Shown: positions 58,277-64,000 of the stretch, one piece after another
Layout: each line of letters starts with the position of its first letter
Position numbering within the stretch: the stretch's first letter is position 1
Origin: 2-01-FULL-40-13 sp964433155
GTDB lineage: Bacteria > Patescibacteriota > Microgenomatia > UBA1406 > GWC2-37-13
Direction of reading: 5' to 3'
Length of the DNA: 64,000 bases
Assembly (NCBI GenBank): GCA_964433155.1
Contig: CAYSQE010000001.1
Location: forward strand, 186,001 to 250,000
Made by a program: the position numbers and the translations under genes
The notes under the pieces: model-generated
Told to the model about the DNA's origin: nothing
Database searches by the model: none
The model's input: only the letters and a program-made list of their open reading frames with translations

Positions 58277-58795
58277 TTAATTAATAATTTTTTTACTTAC
58301 CTTCACTTGCGCAACTCGCAAAATCTTTCCATTATATTTATAACCCTTTCTTAAAACTTCTCTAACAATATTATCTTTATCTCCCTTTATAACATCTATT
58401 GCTTCCGCCAGATGCGGATCAAATTCCTTATCCAAAACTTGAATTTCCTCCAATCCAATCTCTTGTAACGTTTTATTAAAACTGTCTTTAACCATTTTCA
58501 AACCTGCATCTTTGAAAAAAACTTCTGCTTTATCAAGATTATCAAGAAATGGAAGCAATTGTAAAAGAACATTGATAACTGCAACCTGTTGAACTATATC
58601 TTTTTCCTCTTTAACCCTTTTCTCATAATTCTGATAGTCGGCCAAGGCCCTTAAATATTTATTTTTATAATCCTCAATTTGTTTTTTTAACTCATCAATC
58701 TCTTTTTTTAATTTCTCAACATCTGTTTTTTGACTAGCTTGTTTTTTTGCCTTGTCCTCCGAAGCTTTAGCGAAGGAGGATTTTTGATCACTCAT
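58277..58795 (-). CDS. grpE: Nucleotide exchange factor GrpE
   Basis: Coiled-coil N-terminus (VEKLKKEIDELKKQIEDYKNK) then LRALADYQNYEKRVKEE, FLDNLDKAE, and the beta domain EVLDKEFDPHLAEAI...GYKYNGKILRVAQVKVSKK. 172 aa. The first 15 residues (KSSFAKASEDKAK) come from a repeat inserted in frame. Overlaps hrcA by 4 bp. Confidence 0.94.
   Translation of the reverse strand: MSDQKSSFAKASEDKAKKQASQKTDVEKLKKEIDELKKQIEDYKNKYLRALADYQNYEKRVKEEKDIVQQVAVINVLLQLLPFLDNLDKAEVFFKDAGLKMVKDSFNKTLQEIGLEEIQVLDKEFDPHLAEAIDVIKGDKDNIVREVLRKGYKYNGKILRVAQVKVSKKIIN
58755..58780. repeat. Imperfect palindrome at the 5' end of grpE
   Basis: TCCTCC...GGAGGA ends around a GCTTTAGC core; encodes SSFAKASEDK. I recall this peptide as common at low-complexity sites in CPR proteins, which suggests a dispersed element. 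Confidence 0.55.
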
Positions 58796-59574
58796 AAGCC
58801 TTGTTCTTTCATTAACTGTTCAACAAGATTAGAGATAAATTTTATTTGCGGACTTATTTCTTCATAATACATTCGCTTGGGTCCAACCACTCCAATTATC
58901 CCCTTAATTTTTTGTCCTTCAAATTCGCAAAAGACGCTTGCACAAGATTCAAAAACAGGATCTCTAAAATCCTCTTCTCCCAAAAGATATATTATATCTT
59001 CTTCCATCCGATAAAATCTATCTAGAATTGTTTCCCAATAGGCCACCTCATCCAGTAGTTCGAATATGTTTTTTGAAAGGCTCAAATTTAAAAATTCTGG
59101 TTTATTTAGCAAATTCCCAACTCCTGAATAATATACATCACCCAGGTTGGTTGCTGAAAGAGAAAGAAGTCCTGTCTTTTCTGCCAAAGCTTTTGTCGCA
59201 TGCTGAAGTAACCGATGTGATTCGGTTCTATCATCCCAAATACTGTTTTTAAAACTAACTTCATCGGTGGTTGAGAGGTCTTTTGTTTTCATAAGATGCT
59301 TGATATAAAAACGAAATCCCTTAGCTGAGGGAATTCTACCAGAGGAAAAGTGGGTTTTTTTGAGGTGTCCTTTTTTTGCTAACTCGACCATCTCGTTTCG
59401 AACGGTTGCAGGAGAAACACCAAGTTTATACTTTTTTTCCAAAATTTCAGACCCAACTGGGCCACCACTTTCTGTGTATTCTAGAATAATTGCTTTTAGA
59501 ATATCTACCTGTCTGGGAGTAAGATCGTCCATACTTGTGCTAAGCGACTCTTTATTTTTGAGGAGTCGAAGCAT
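58792..59574 (-). CDS. hrcA: Heat-inducible transcription repressor HrcA
   Basis: Winged-helix repressor of chaperone genes. The N-terminal DNA-binding domain LTPRQVDILKAIILEYTESGGPVGSEIL...SPATVRNEMVELAKKGHL and FSSGRIPSAKGFRFYI is followed by a GAF-like domain ending VVGPKRMYYEEISPQIKFI. The start at 59574 (MLRLLKNKES) is set by a promoter with TTGACA/TATAGT whose -10 ends 7 bases before the ATG. CIRCE overlaps that promoter, so HrcA should repress its own operon. About 260 aa, shorter than the usual 340. Confidence 0.93.
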   Translation of the reverse strand: MLRLLKNKESLSTSMDDLTPRQVDILKAIILEYTESGGPVGSEILEKKYKLGVSPATVRNEMVELAKKGHLKKTHFSSGRIPSAKGFRFYIKHLMKTKDLSTTDEVSFKNSIWDDRTESHRLLQHATKALAEKTGLLSLSATNLGDVYYSGVGNLLNKPEFLNLSLSKNIFELLDEVAYWETILDRFYRMEEDIIYLLGEEDFRDPVFESCASVFCEFEGQKIKGIIGVVGPKRMYYEEISPQIKFISNLVEQLMKEQGL

Positions 59575-59600
59575 TAGCAATACTATAACAAGTCTGCTAA
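59574..59600. promoter_or_regulatory. CIRCE operator for HrcA
   Basis: TTAGCAATA-N9-GTCTGCTAA has exactly the CIRCE 9-9-9 layout, with TTAGCA/TGCTAA arms matching the consensus and the inner bases diverged. It covers the -10 and spacer of the hrcA promoter and touches the ATG. Confidence 0.85.
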
Positions 59601-59610
59601 TGTATGTCAA
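59582..59610 (-). promoter_or_regulatory. Promoter of the hrcA-grpE-dnaK-dnaJ operon
   Basis: On the minus strand TTGACA (59610-59605), 17 bases, TATAGT (59587-59582), then 7 bases to the ATG at 59574. A leaderless heat-shock transcript is implied. Confidence 0.78.
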
Positions 59611-59621
59611 GTGGAAAATAA

Positions 59622-59627
59622 TATAAA
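59622..59627 (+). promoter_or_regulatory. -10 TATAAA of nfo
   Basis: TATAAA ends 7 bases before the ATG at 59635. The -35 region would overlap the end of CIRCE and the hrcA -35, so nfo could be influenced by HrcA. Confidence 0.5.
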
Positions 59628-59634
59628 ATATTGC

Positions 59635-60489
59635 ATGCTCAAACTTGGTGCACATCAATCAATTGAGGGAGGATATACAAAAGCTCTTAAACGGATAAAA
59701 AATATTGGGGGTAACTGTCTACAAATGTTTTCATCTTCGCCTCGGGGTTGGAATTTCACAAAGATAGACGAAGTTGACGCTACTGAATTTGTTGAAAGAA
59801 AAAATGAGTTAAAAATCGATCCAGTTTATTTTCATGCTTCCTATCTTATTAACTTAGCTGATGAAGAAAGAATAGGTAGTCTTTCAAAACTGTCTTTAAT
59901 AGCCGAACTATCTATTGCTCCAAAATTAAGAATAAGAGGAAGCATCGTACATTTGGGTTCGTTTAAAACAAAATTAGAAAAAAATAGCTCACAACTTTTA
60001 CACGGCCGTATCAAAGTTGTTGTAAATAATATAAAAGAAATTTTAAGTAAATCACAGAACTCATCATACTTCATTATTGAAAACTCCGGAAACAGAAAGA
60101 TTGGCCAGGATTTGACGGAAATTGCAACGATTACCAAACAAGTTAATGATGATCGTGTAAGGATCTGTCTGGATATATGTCATCTTTATTCTGCGGGATA
60201 CGATCTTTCATCAGCCAAAAAACTCAAGGCCTTTTTTCTGGCATTTGATAAACTTATTGGGCTCGAAAAACTTGAGGTTATTCATGCAAACGACAGCCGC
60301 GATCCTTTTAACTCTGGCCGCGATCGACATGAAAATATTGGAAAAGGAACAATCCCCCTTGAAGCATTTAAATTACTTTTGAACCATCCAAAAACTAAAC
60401 ATCTTCCTTTTATCATCGAAACACCTGGTTTTGACGATCAAGGACCTGATAAAAGGAATTTGGATATTTTGAAGAAAATGCTCGATTAA
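59635..60489 (+). CDS. nfo: Endonuclease IV (AP endonuclease)
   Basis: Cuts DNA 5' of abasic sites with three zinc ions on a TIM barrel. Ligand blocks: LGAHQSIEGGYTKALK, YFHASYLINLA, SIVHLGSFK, FIIENSGNRK (Glu), ICLDICHLYSAGYD, VIHANDSRDPFNSGRDRHENIGKG and the final FIIETPG. 284 aa from the ATG that follows the -10 box; family start agrees. Confidence 0.93.
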   Translation: MLKLGAHQSIEGGYTKALKRIKNIGGNCLQMFSSSPRGWNFTKIDEVDATEFVERKNELKIDPVYFHASYLINLADEERIGSLSKLSLIAELSIAPKLRIRGSIVHLGSFKTKLEKNSSQLLHGRIKVVVNNIKEILSKSQNSSYFIIENSGNRKIGQDLTEIATITKQVNDDRVRICLDICHLYSAGYDLSSAKKLKAFFLAFDKLIGLEKLEVIHANDSRDPFNSGRDRHENIGKGTIPLEAFKLLLNHPKTKHLPFIIETPGFDDQGPDKRNLDILKKMLD

Positions 60490-60494
60490 TTTGT

Positions 60495-60500
60495 TATAAT
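60495..60500 (+). promoter_or_regulatory. -10 TATAAT, leaderless start at 60507
   Basis: TATAAT followed by 6 bases and ATG; 5 bases after the nfo stop. Confidence 0.55.
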
Positions 60501-60506
60501 AGGCCA

Positions 60507-60836
60507 ATGGGATTTACAGAAGCTAAGTCAGGAATGAACACTCCCGCCATCGACTGGCACACTGCCAAAAACGCTGTTTTTGATTTTATAAACAGCCATG
60601 CTCAATTAGATAAATACGCTCCTGGTTATAGAACCGGGATAGAGAGATATTATCCAGCTAAATATTTTCCCACTAATCAAATTGGCTGGTATGCGGCAGG
60701 TTTTGAAGCTTTAGCTAAAAATAAAAGATATCACCACCTCTTTGTTAGTGGTAATTCTGCTGATTCTGTTATTGATCTCGGTGATCAACCGAGCGAATAT
60801 GTGGCACAAATGTGGGAACCAGATCCTGAAGCTTAA
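60507..60836 (+). CDS. Hypothetical protein
   Basis: 109 aa, not recognised. Rich in aromatic residues (YRTGIERYYPAKYFPTNQIGWYAAGFEAL), no membrane segment or signal peptide, acidic C-terminus. A clear -10 box supports it as a real gene. Between nfo and cca, each with its own -10, so context gives no function. Confidence 0.6.
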   Translation: MGFTEAKSGMNTPAIDWHTAKNAVFDFINSHAQLDKYAPGYRTGIERYYPAKYFPTNQIGWYAAGFEALAKNKRYHHLFVSGNSADSVIDLGDQPSEYVAQMWEPDPEA

Positions 60837-60859
60837 GACTGAAAAAATAATTTTTCAGC

Positions 60860-60865
60860 TATAAT
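60860..60865 (+). promoter_or_regulatory. -10 TATAAT of cca, next to a weak hairpin
   Basis: TATAAT followed by 6 bases and ATG at 60872. Just upstream CTGAAAAA...TTTTTCAG (60839-60858) can fold and may end the preceding transcript. Confidence 0.55.
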
Positions 60866-60871
60866 TACTTC

Positions 60872-62254
60872 ATGTTTAAATTGCCAAAAAGTGTAACAGA
60901 CTTCATGAGTGTGTTTAAAAAAAATAACTTTCAAATCTACCTGGTCGGTGGAGCTGTGAGAGATATTCTTCTTAATAAAGATCCAACAAATGTTGGAGAT
61001 AACTGGGACTTTGCAACTGATGCAACGCCTCAAGAAATTCTCAAACTATTCCCAAAAGGCAAATATAATAATAAGTACGGTACTGTATTGATTACAACCA
61101 ACAATCAACAACCAACAATCAACAATTCTGTAATTTTCGAAATTACGCCTTTTCGTAAAGAATCAGACTACAGAGATCTTCGTCACCCTGAAAAAATCGA
61201 GTGGGCAAAAACTATTGAAGAGGATCTTGCGAGGCGAGATTTTACTATCAATGCAATAGCATATGATGGAGAAAAAATAGTCGATCCATTCAAAGGACAG
61301 GAACATCTTGATCAAAATCTTATTGTTGCTGTTGGTGAACCAAATAAACGATTTAATGAGGATGCACTTAGATTGATGAGGGCGATCCGATTTGCTTCTG
61401 AACTTGGATTTTTGCTTGAAGACAAAACTAGACAGTCGATTCAGAAAAATGCTGAACTTATCACAAAAATTTCCTGGGAAAGAATACGTGATGAACTTTT
61501 TAAGATTTTAGCCTCGCCAAACCCTGCGGAAGGAATCCTTTTTATGCGAAGCATCGGTCTTTTGACCTTTATCCTGCCTGAAGTTGACATATGCTTTATC
61601 ATCCCACAAAAAAGCCCAAAACGTCATCATATATACGATGTGGGAACACACCTTGTTATGGCATTGAAACATTGTCCATCTAATGATGTGATAACACGCT
61701 TTGCAACCCTTCTTCATGACGTCGGTAAATCTACGACATTCAAAAGAGAAGAGAAAACTGGACTCATAACTTTTTATAATCACGAGGTTGTGGGAACTCA
61801 AATGGTAAAGAAAATTGCAGATCGCTTAAGGCTTTCAAATAAGCAAAAAGAAAAACTCGTAAGGCTTGTTCAATATCATCAATTTACTGTTACCGAGCTT
61901 CAAACCGACAAAGCAGTAAGAAGGTTTATTCGAAATCTCGGCAAAGAATATCTTATGGATATGCTCGATCTTCGCTATGCAGACCGAGTTGGATCAGGCG
62001 CCAAACCTACCTCCTGGCGCTATGAACTGTTTAAAAAACGTTTGGTTGAAGTTCAAAAAAAACCTTTTTCAATAGCAGATTTAAAAGTCGATGGCAATGA
62101 TGTTATGAAGATTTTAAATATAAAACCAGGTCCTAAAGTCGGAGAAATTCTCAAAACTATATTTAACGACGTCGAGGAGGGGAGGGTGAAAAATGAAAGA
62201 GATACCTTGTTGATAAAACTGAAAGAATTAAAAATGGCAAATATGTCATCCTGA
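60872..62254 (+). CDS. cca: CCA-adding tRNA nucleotidyltransferase with HD domain
   Basis: Class II nucleotidyltransferase: YLVGGAVRDILLNK, WDFATDATPQEI (the D-x-D equivalent), RRDFTINAIAYD, EDALRLMRAIRFASELGF and SWERIRDELFKIL. An HD domain follows (GTHLVMALKH...TLLHDVGKSTTF, HEVVGTQM). A small insertion (NNQQPTINNS) from a tandem repeat interrupts the usual strand before FEITPFR. 460 aa. The last codons and stop lie in a repeat shared with the convergent hydrolase gene. Confidence 0.93.
   Translation: MFKLPKSVTDFMSVFKKNNFQIYLVGGAVRDILLNKDPTNVGDNWDFATDATPQEILKLFPKGKYNNKYGTVLITTNNQQPTINNSVIFEITPFRKESDYRDLRHPEKIEWAKTIEEDLARRDFTINAIAYDGEKIVDPFKGQEHLDQNLIVAVGEPNKRFNEDALRLMRAIRFASELGFLLEDKTRQSIQKNAELITKISWERIRDELFKILASPNPAEGILFMRSIGLLTFILPEVDICFIIPQKSPKRHHIYDVGTHLVMALKHCPSNDVITRFATLLHDVGKSTTFKREEKTGLITFYNHEVVGTQMVKKIADRLRLSNKQKEKLVRLVQYHQFTVTELQTDKAVRRFIRNLGKEYLMDMLDLRYADRVGSGAKPTSWRYELFKKRLVEVQKKPFSIADLKVDGNDVMKILNIKPGPKVGEILKTIFNDVEEGRVKNERDTLLIKLKELKMANMSS
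61096..61123. repeat. Perfect 14-bp tandem duplication inside cca
   Basis: AACCAACAATCAAC occurs twice without change. With flanking bases it encodes TTNNQQPTINNS. Two 14-base units add 28 bases, so flanking changes keep the frame. Confidence 0.75.
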
Positions 62255-62944
62255 ATTTACTTCAGGATCTAAATTGAGATTCCGAAACAAGTTCGGAATG
62301 ATAAACTTCTCTTTTCTAATTGTAGTTCTTTCTCCATGACCTGGGTAAACCATCACTTCTCCTGGCAACTTTAATAACCGCATTAGTGAATTATTTAAAT
62401 CAACTTTACTACTATAAGAAAAATCATATCTCCCAATTGCTCCCTTAAATAATGTGTCTCCTGTAAATATTACTTTCTCCATCTCAAAGTAATAACAGCA
62501 ACTTCCTGGAGTATGCCCAGTAGTAAATAAAATTTCCAATTTCCAACCTGCCTCGCCGGCAGGCGGGTTTCTAATTTCTAATTTTCCAGGCTTAAGATAT
62601 TTTATGTGTGTTGGTTGCAAAGAATGCGGGTTGAAACCTAAAAAATATTCTGCTGTCTCGTTTATTCGTTTAACTAAGAACAGATCTTCTTTAAAGATAT
62701 AAAGCGGAACGTTAAAACTCTTCTGAATCTCGCCTGCTGCCATGATGTGGTCAAAATGTCCGTGAGTAGCCAACATTCCAACCAACTTCAACCTTCTTCT
62801 TTGCAGCTCCTCTAAAATAAATGGAGCATCGTCAGCAGGGTCAATAATTATACATTCACCTTCCTGGACTAAAAAATAACAGTTCGCCTGAAGTTGACCT
62901 AAGGAGAATGTTATAATCTTCAATGTATTTTTACGACTTTTCAT
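62246..62944 (-). CDS. Metallo-beta-lactamase-fold hydrolase (glyoxalase-II-like)
   Basis: Zinc hydrolase: NCYFLVQEGECIIIDPADDA, the HxHxDH motif ATHGHFDHIMAAG (His61, His63, Asp65, His66), TTGHTPGSCCYYF, FTGDTLFKGAIGR and MVYPGHGERT. 232 aa. Two stretches are repeat-derived: EIRNPPAGEAGWKLE before the TxGHTPG motif and the C-terminal PNLFRNLNLDPEVNSG. Thioester or persulfide substrates are possible. Convergent with cca. Confidence 0.87.
   Translation of the reverse strand: MKSRKNTLKIITFSLGQLQANCYFLVQEGECIIIDPADDAPFILEELQRRRLKLVGMLATHGHFDHIMAAGEIQKSFNVPLYIFKEDLFLVKRINETAEYFLGFNPHSLQPTHIKYLKPGKLEIRNPPAGEAGWKLEILFTTGHTPGSCCYYFEMEKVIFTGDTLFKGAIGRYDFSYSSKVDLNNSLMRLLKLPGEVMVYPGHGERTTIRKEKFIIPNLFRNLNLDPEVNSG
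62248..62299. repeat. Double-hairpin repeat between convergent cca and hydrolase genes
   Basis: ATCCTGAA-TTTAC-TTCAGGAT (62248-62268) and ATTCCGAA-ACAAG-TTCGGAAT (62279-62299). The element supplies the stop codons of both genes and codes the hydrolase tail. I recall similar double hairpins as dispersed repeats in environmental genomes; may work as a bidirectional terminator. Confidence 0.75.
62531..62585. repeat. Composite repeat in the hydrolase gene
   Basis: A GC-rich imperfect palindrome (62547-62567, CCTGCCT...AGGCGGG) is flanked on both sides by AATTTCC/TTTCTAA-type direct repeats. GC-rich unlike the surroundings. It encodes EIRNPPAGEAGWKLE in frame. Confidence 0.75.
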
Positions 62945-62968
62945 GCGATCGTCTCAAAAGTTGTGAAT

Positions 62969-63832
62969 TTATCTTTTCCTTTTTTCTAACCAGACTAAAA
63001 TAGGAGTTGCGACAAATGGCGAAGAATATGTACCTGTGATTGTGCCAATAAGGAGTGTGATGATAAAAAAGCGAATTGTTGAACCGCCAAGAAGTATCAA
63101 GGCTAAAAGCATAAAAATAATAGTCATCGAGTTGTTGAGCGAACGAACTAACGTTTCAGTAAGGGCTTTATTGGCATAATCATCGACATCACTAGACTCA
63201 AGATTTACTCGATATTCTCTTATCTTGTCAAAGATGACAATAGTATCATGAACTGAAAATGACATCGTCGTCAATAACGCAGTAACAAAGAGTGTATTGA
63301 CTTCTGCCCCGAAAAAATGAGACATTAAAGAATACAAACCCACCACAACCAAGAAATCATGAATCATGGCCAAGATGGCAGAAACCGCAAAATAAAAACT
63401 TTTGAACGCAAAACTCATATAGAGAAGTATGCCTATTATCGCAATAGCTGAAGCTATTAATGTTTTCCTTAGTGTTTCTTCACCAATTGTTGGGCCAACA
63501 GTCTCTGACCTCAATACCGTAATTTTTATTTCAAATTTTTCTTGGAGGTCTTTTTTGATCTGAGCTTCTTTTTGCTCATCTAAAGCTTTAGTTCTTATCA
63601 AAATATCATTACCCCTTTCTTTTATATCAATTAACTCTACCCTTTTGTCTTTAAATAATTTTTTTATTTCATTAGTTTCGACTTTCTTATCAAGACGATA
63701 CTCAAGATTTGTCCCTCCAACAAAATCAATTGAGTAACGAAAACCCCACCTAAGGACTGAGAATAACCCAAAGCAAATTACTGTTGCGGAAATCAAAAAA
63801 TAGAGCCATCTATATTTCAAAAAGTTAAACAT
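62969..63832 (-). CDS. secF: Protein translocase subunit SecF
   Basis: Proton-driven partner of SecD that helps late export steps. An N-terminal helix, SIDFVGGTNLEYRLD, an external domain (about 45-110), SETVGPTIGEE and five further helices with MIHDFLVVVGLYSL and SFSVHDTIVIFDKIRE. 287 aa. It overlaps the end of secD by 8 bp. Confidence 0.94.
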   Translation of the reverse strand: MFNFLKYRWLYFLISATVICFGLFSVLRWGFRYSIDFVGGTNLEYRLDKKVETNEIKKLFKDKRVELIDIKERGNDILIRTKALDEQKEAQIKKDLQEKFEIKITVLRSETVGPTIGEETLRKTLIASAIAIIGILLYMSFAFKSFYFAVSAILAMIHDFLVVVGLYSLMSHFFGAEVNTLFVTALLTTMSFSVHDTIVIFDKIREYRVNLESSDVDDYANKALTETLVRSLNNSMTIIFMLLALILLGGSTIRFFIITLLIGTITGTYSSPFVATPILVWLEKRKR

Positions 63833-64000
63833 TTTTTTTATAAAATAAATCGATTAATCTTCTCGTTATTACAACACCAGTAAACAAGCTTGTGGCTACA
63901 CCAATTGCTAAAGTCAACGCAAATCCTCTAACTAAACCAAATTGTGGTAAAAAATCCCAATTTAAGGGATTAAATAAAATGAATGAAACTATTAGCGTAG
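63825..64000 (-). CDS. secD: Protein translocase subunit SecD (C-terminal part, cut by window edge)
   Basis: The frame entering from the right edge reads FNPLNWDFLPQFGLVRGFAL then ATSLFTGVVITRRLIDLFY and stops at 63825-63827, inside the secF start region. The VRGFALTLAIG and FTGVVITR pattern is the last two helices of SecD. About 57 codons are visible. Confidence 0.88.
   Translation of the reverse strand, partial: TLIVSFILFNPLNWDFLPQFGLVRGFALTLAIGVATSLFTGVVITRRLIDLFYKKNV

Overview
The window looks like a chromosomal segment of a Candidate Phyla Radiation (Patescibacteria) bacterium, most likely a Microgenomates-type lineage. The evidence is an AT-rich, extremely compact genome in which most neighbours overlap or abut, and a ribosomal-protein superoperon that goes directly from uS5 to uL15 without uL30, a known CPR absence. 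There are also small membrane proteins and glycosyltransferases of the kind common in that group. The genetic code is standard, since TGA ends many genes. The lineage is inferred from gene content; no 16S rRNA, tRNA, CRISPR array, IS element or prophage was found. No gene-free stretch exceeds about 200 bases.

Layout. (1) 85-6343, + strand: a tight cluster of a MIO-type aromatic amino acid lyase, a PaaK-like adenylate-forming ligase, an E1/ThiF-like adenylyltransferase and a membrane sensor histidine kinase. This is the least explained part of the window. (2) 6321-8325, - strand: two glycosyltransferases. (3) 8361-26534, - strand: tuf and the S10, spc and alpha ribosomal-protein operons, then rplM and rpsI. 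Irregularities are a hicBA toxin-antitoxin cassette between rpsJ and rplC, a probable attenuator leader before rplC, rpsS moved next to rpsN, a uL15 lacking its C-terminal domain, a uL2 lacking its N-terminus, and an adenylate kinase fused to a second P-loop kinase. (4) 26604-41290: a DUF1189-like membrane protein, a UvrD-like helicase-nuclease, envelope glycosyltransferases, folC, glyA, a WecA/TagO-like transferase, a miaB gene interrupted by a repeat carrying an in-frame TGA, and an M1 aminopeptidase. (5) 41334-46543: nucleotide-sugar genes (dTDP-4-keto sugar and UDP-xylose routes) and a polyprenyl-phosphate glycosyltransferase. (6) 46551-54120: PEGA/SH3 protein, thymidine kinase, HAD phosphatase, argS, radA, a RodZ-like protein and an efp-epmA pair. 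(7) 54249-55497: a small accessory patch with retropepsin, a frameshifted zinc-ribbon gene and a relic of dnaJ. (8) 55494-64000: hrcA-grpE-dnaK-dnaJ with a CIRCE operator, endonuclease IV, the CCA-adding enzyme, a metallo-beta-lactamase-fold hydrolase and secF/secD.

Two patterns run through the window. First, many genes that begin a transcription unit have a good -10 hexamer ending only 6-9 bases before the ATG, so their mRNAs should be leaderless or nearly so. Several of these promoters also have a -35 box at 16-17 bp, and this was used to choose starts. Second, short palindromic or tandem repeats sit between genes and, in frame, inside conserved genes (uvrD-like, cca, MBL hydrolase, grpE, miaB, a GT4), apparently as mobile or expanding sequence that becomes protein.
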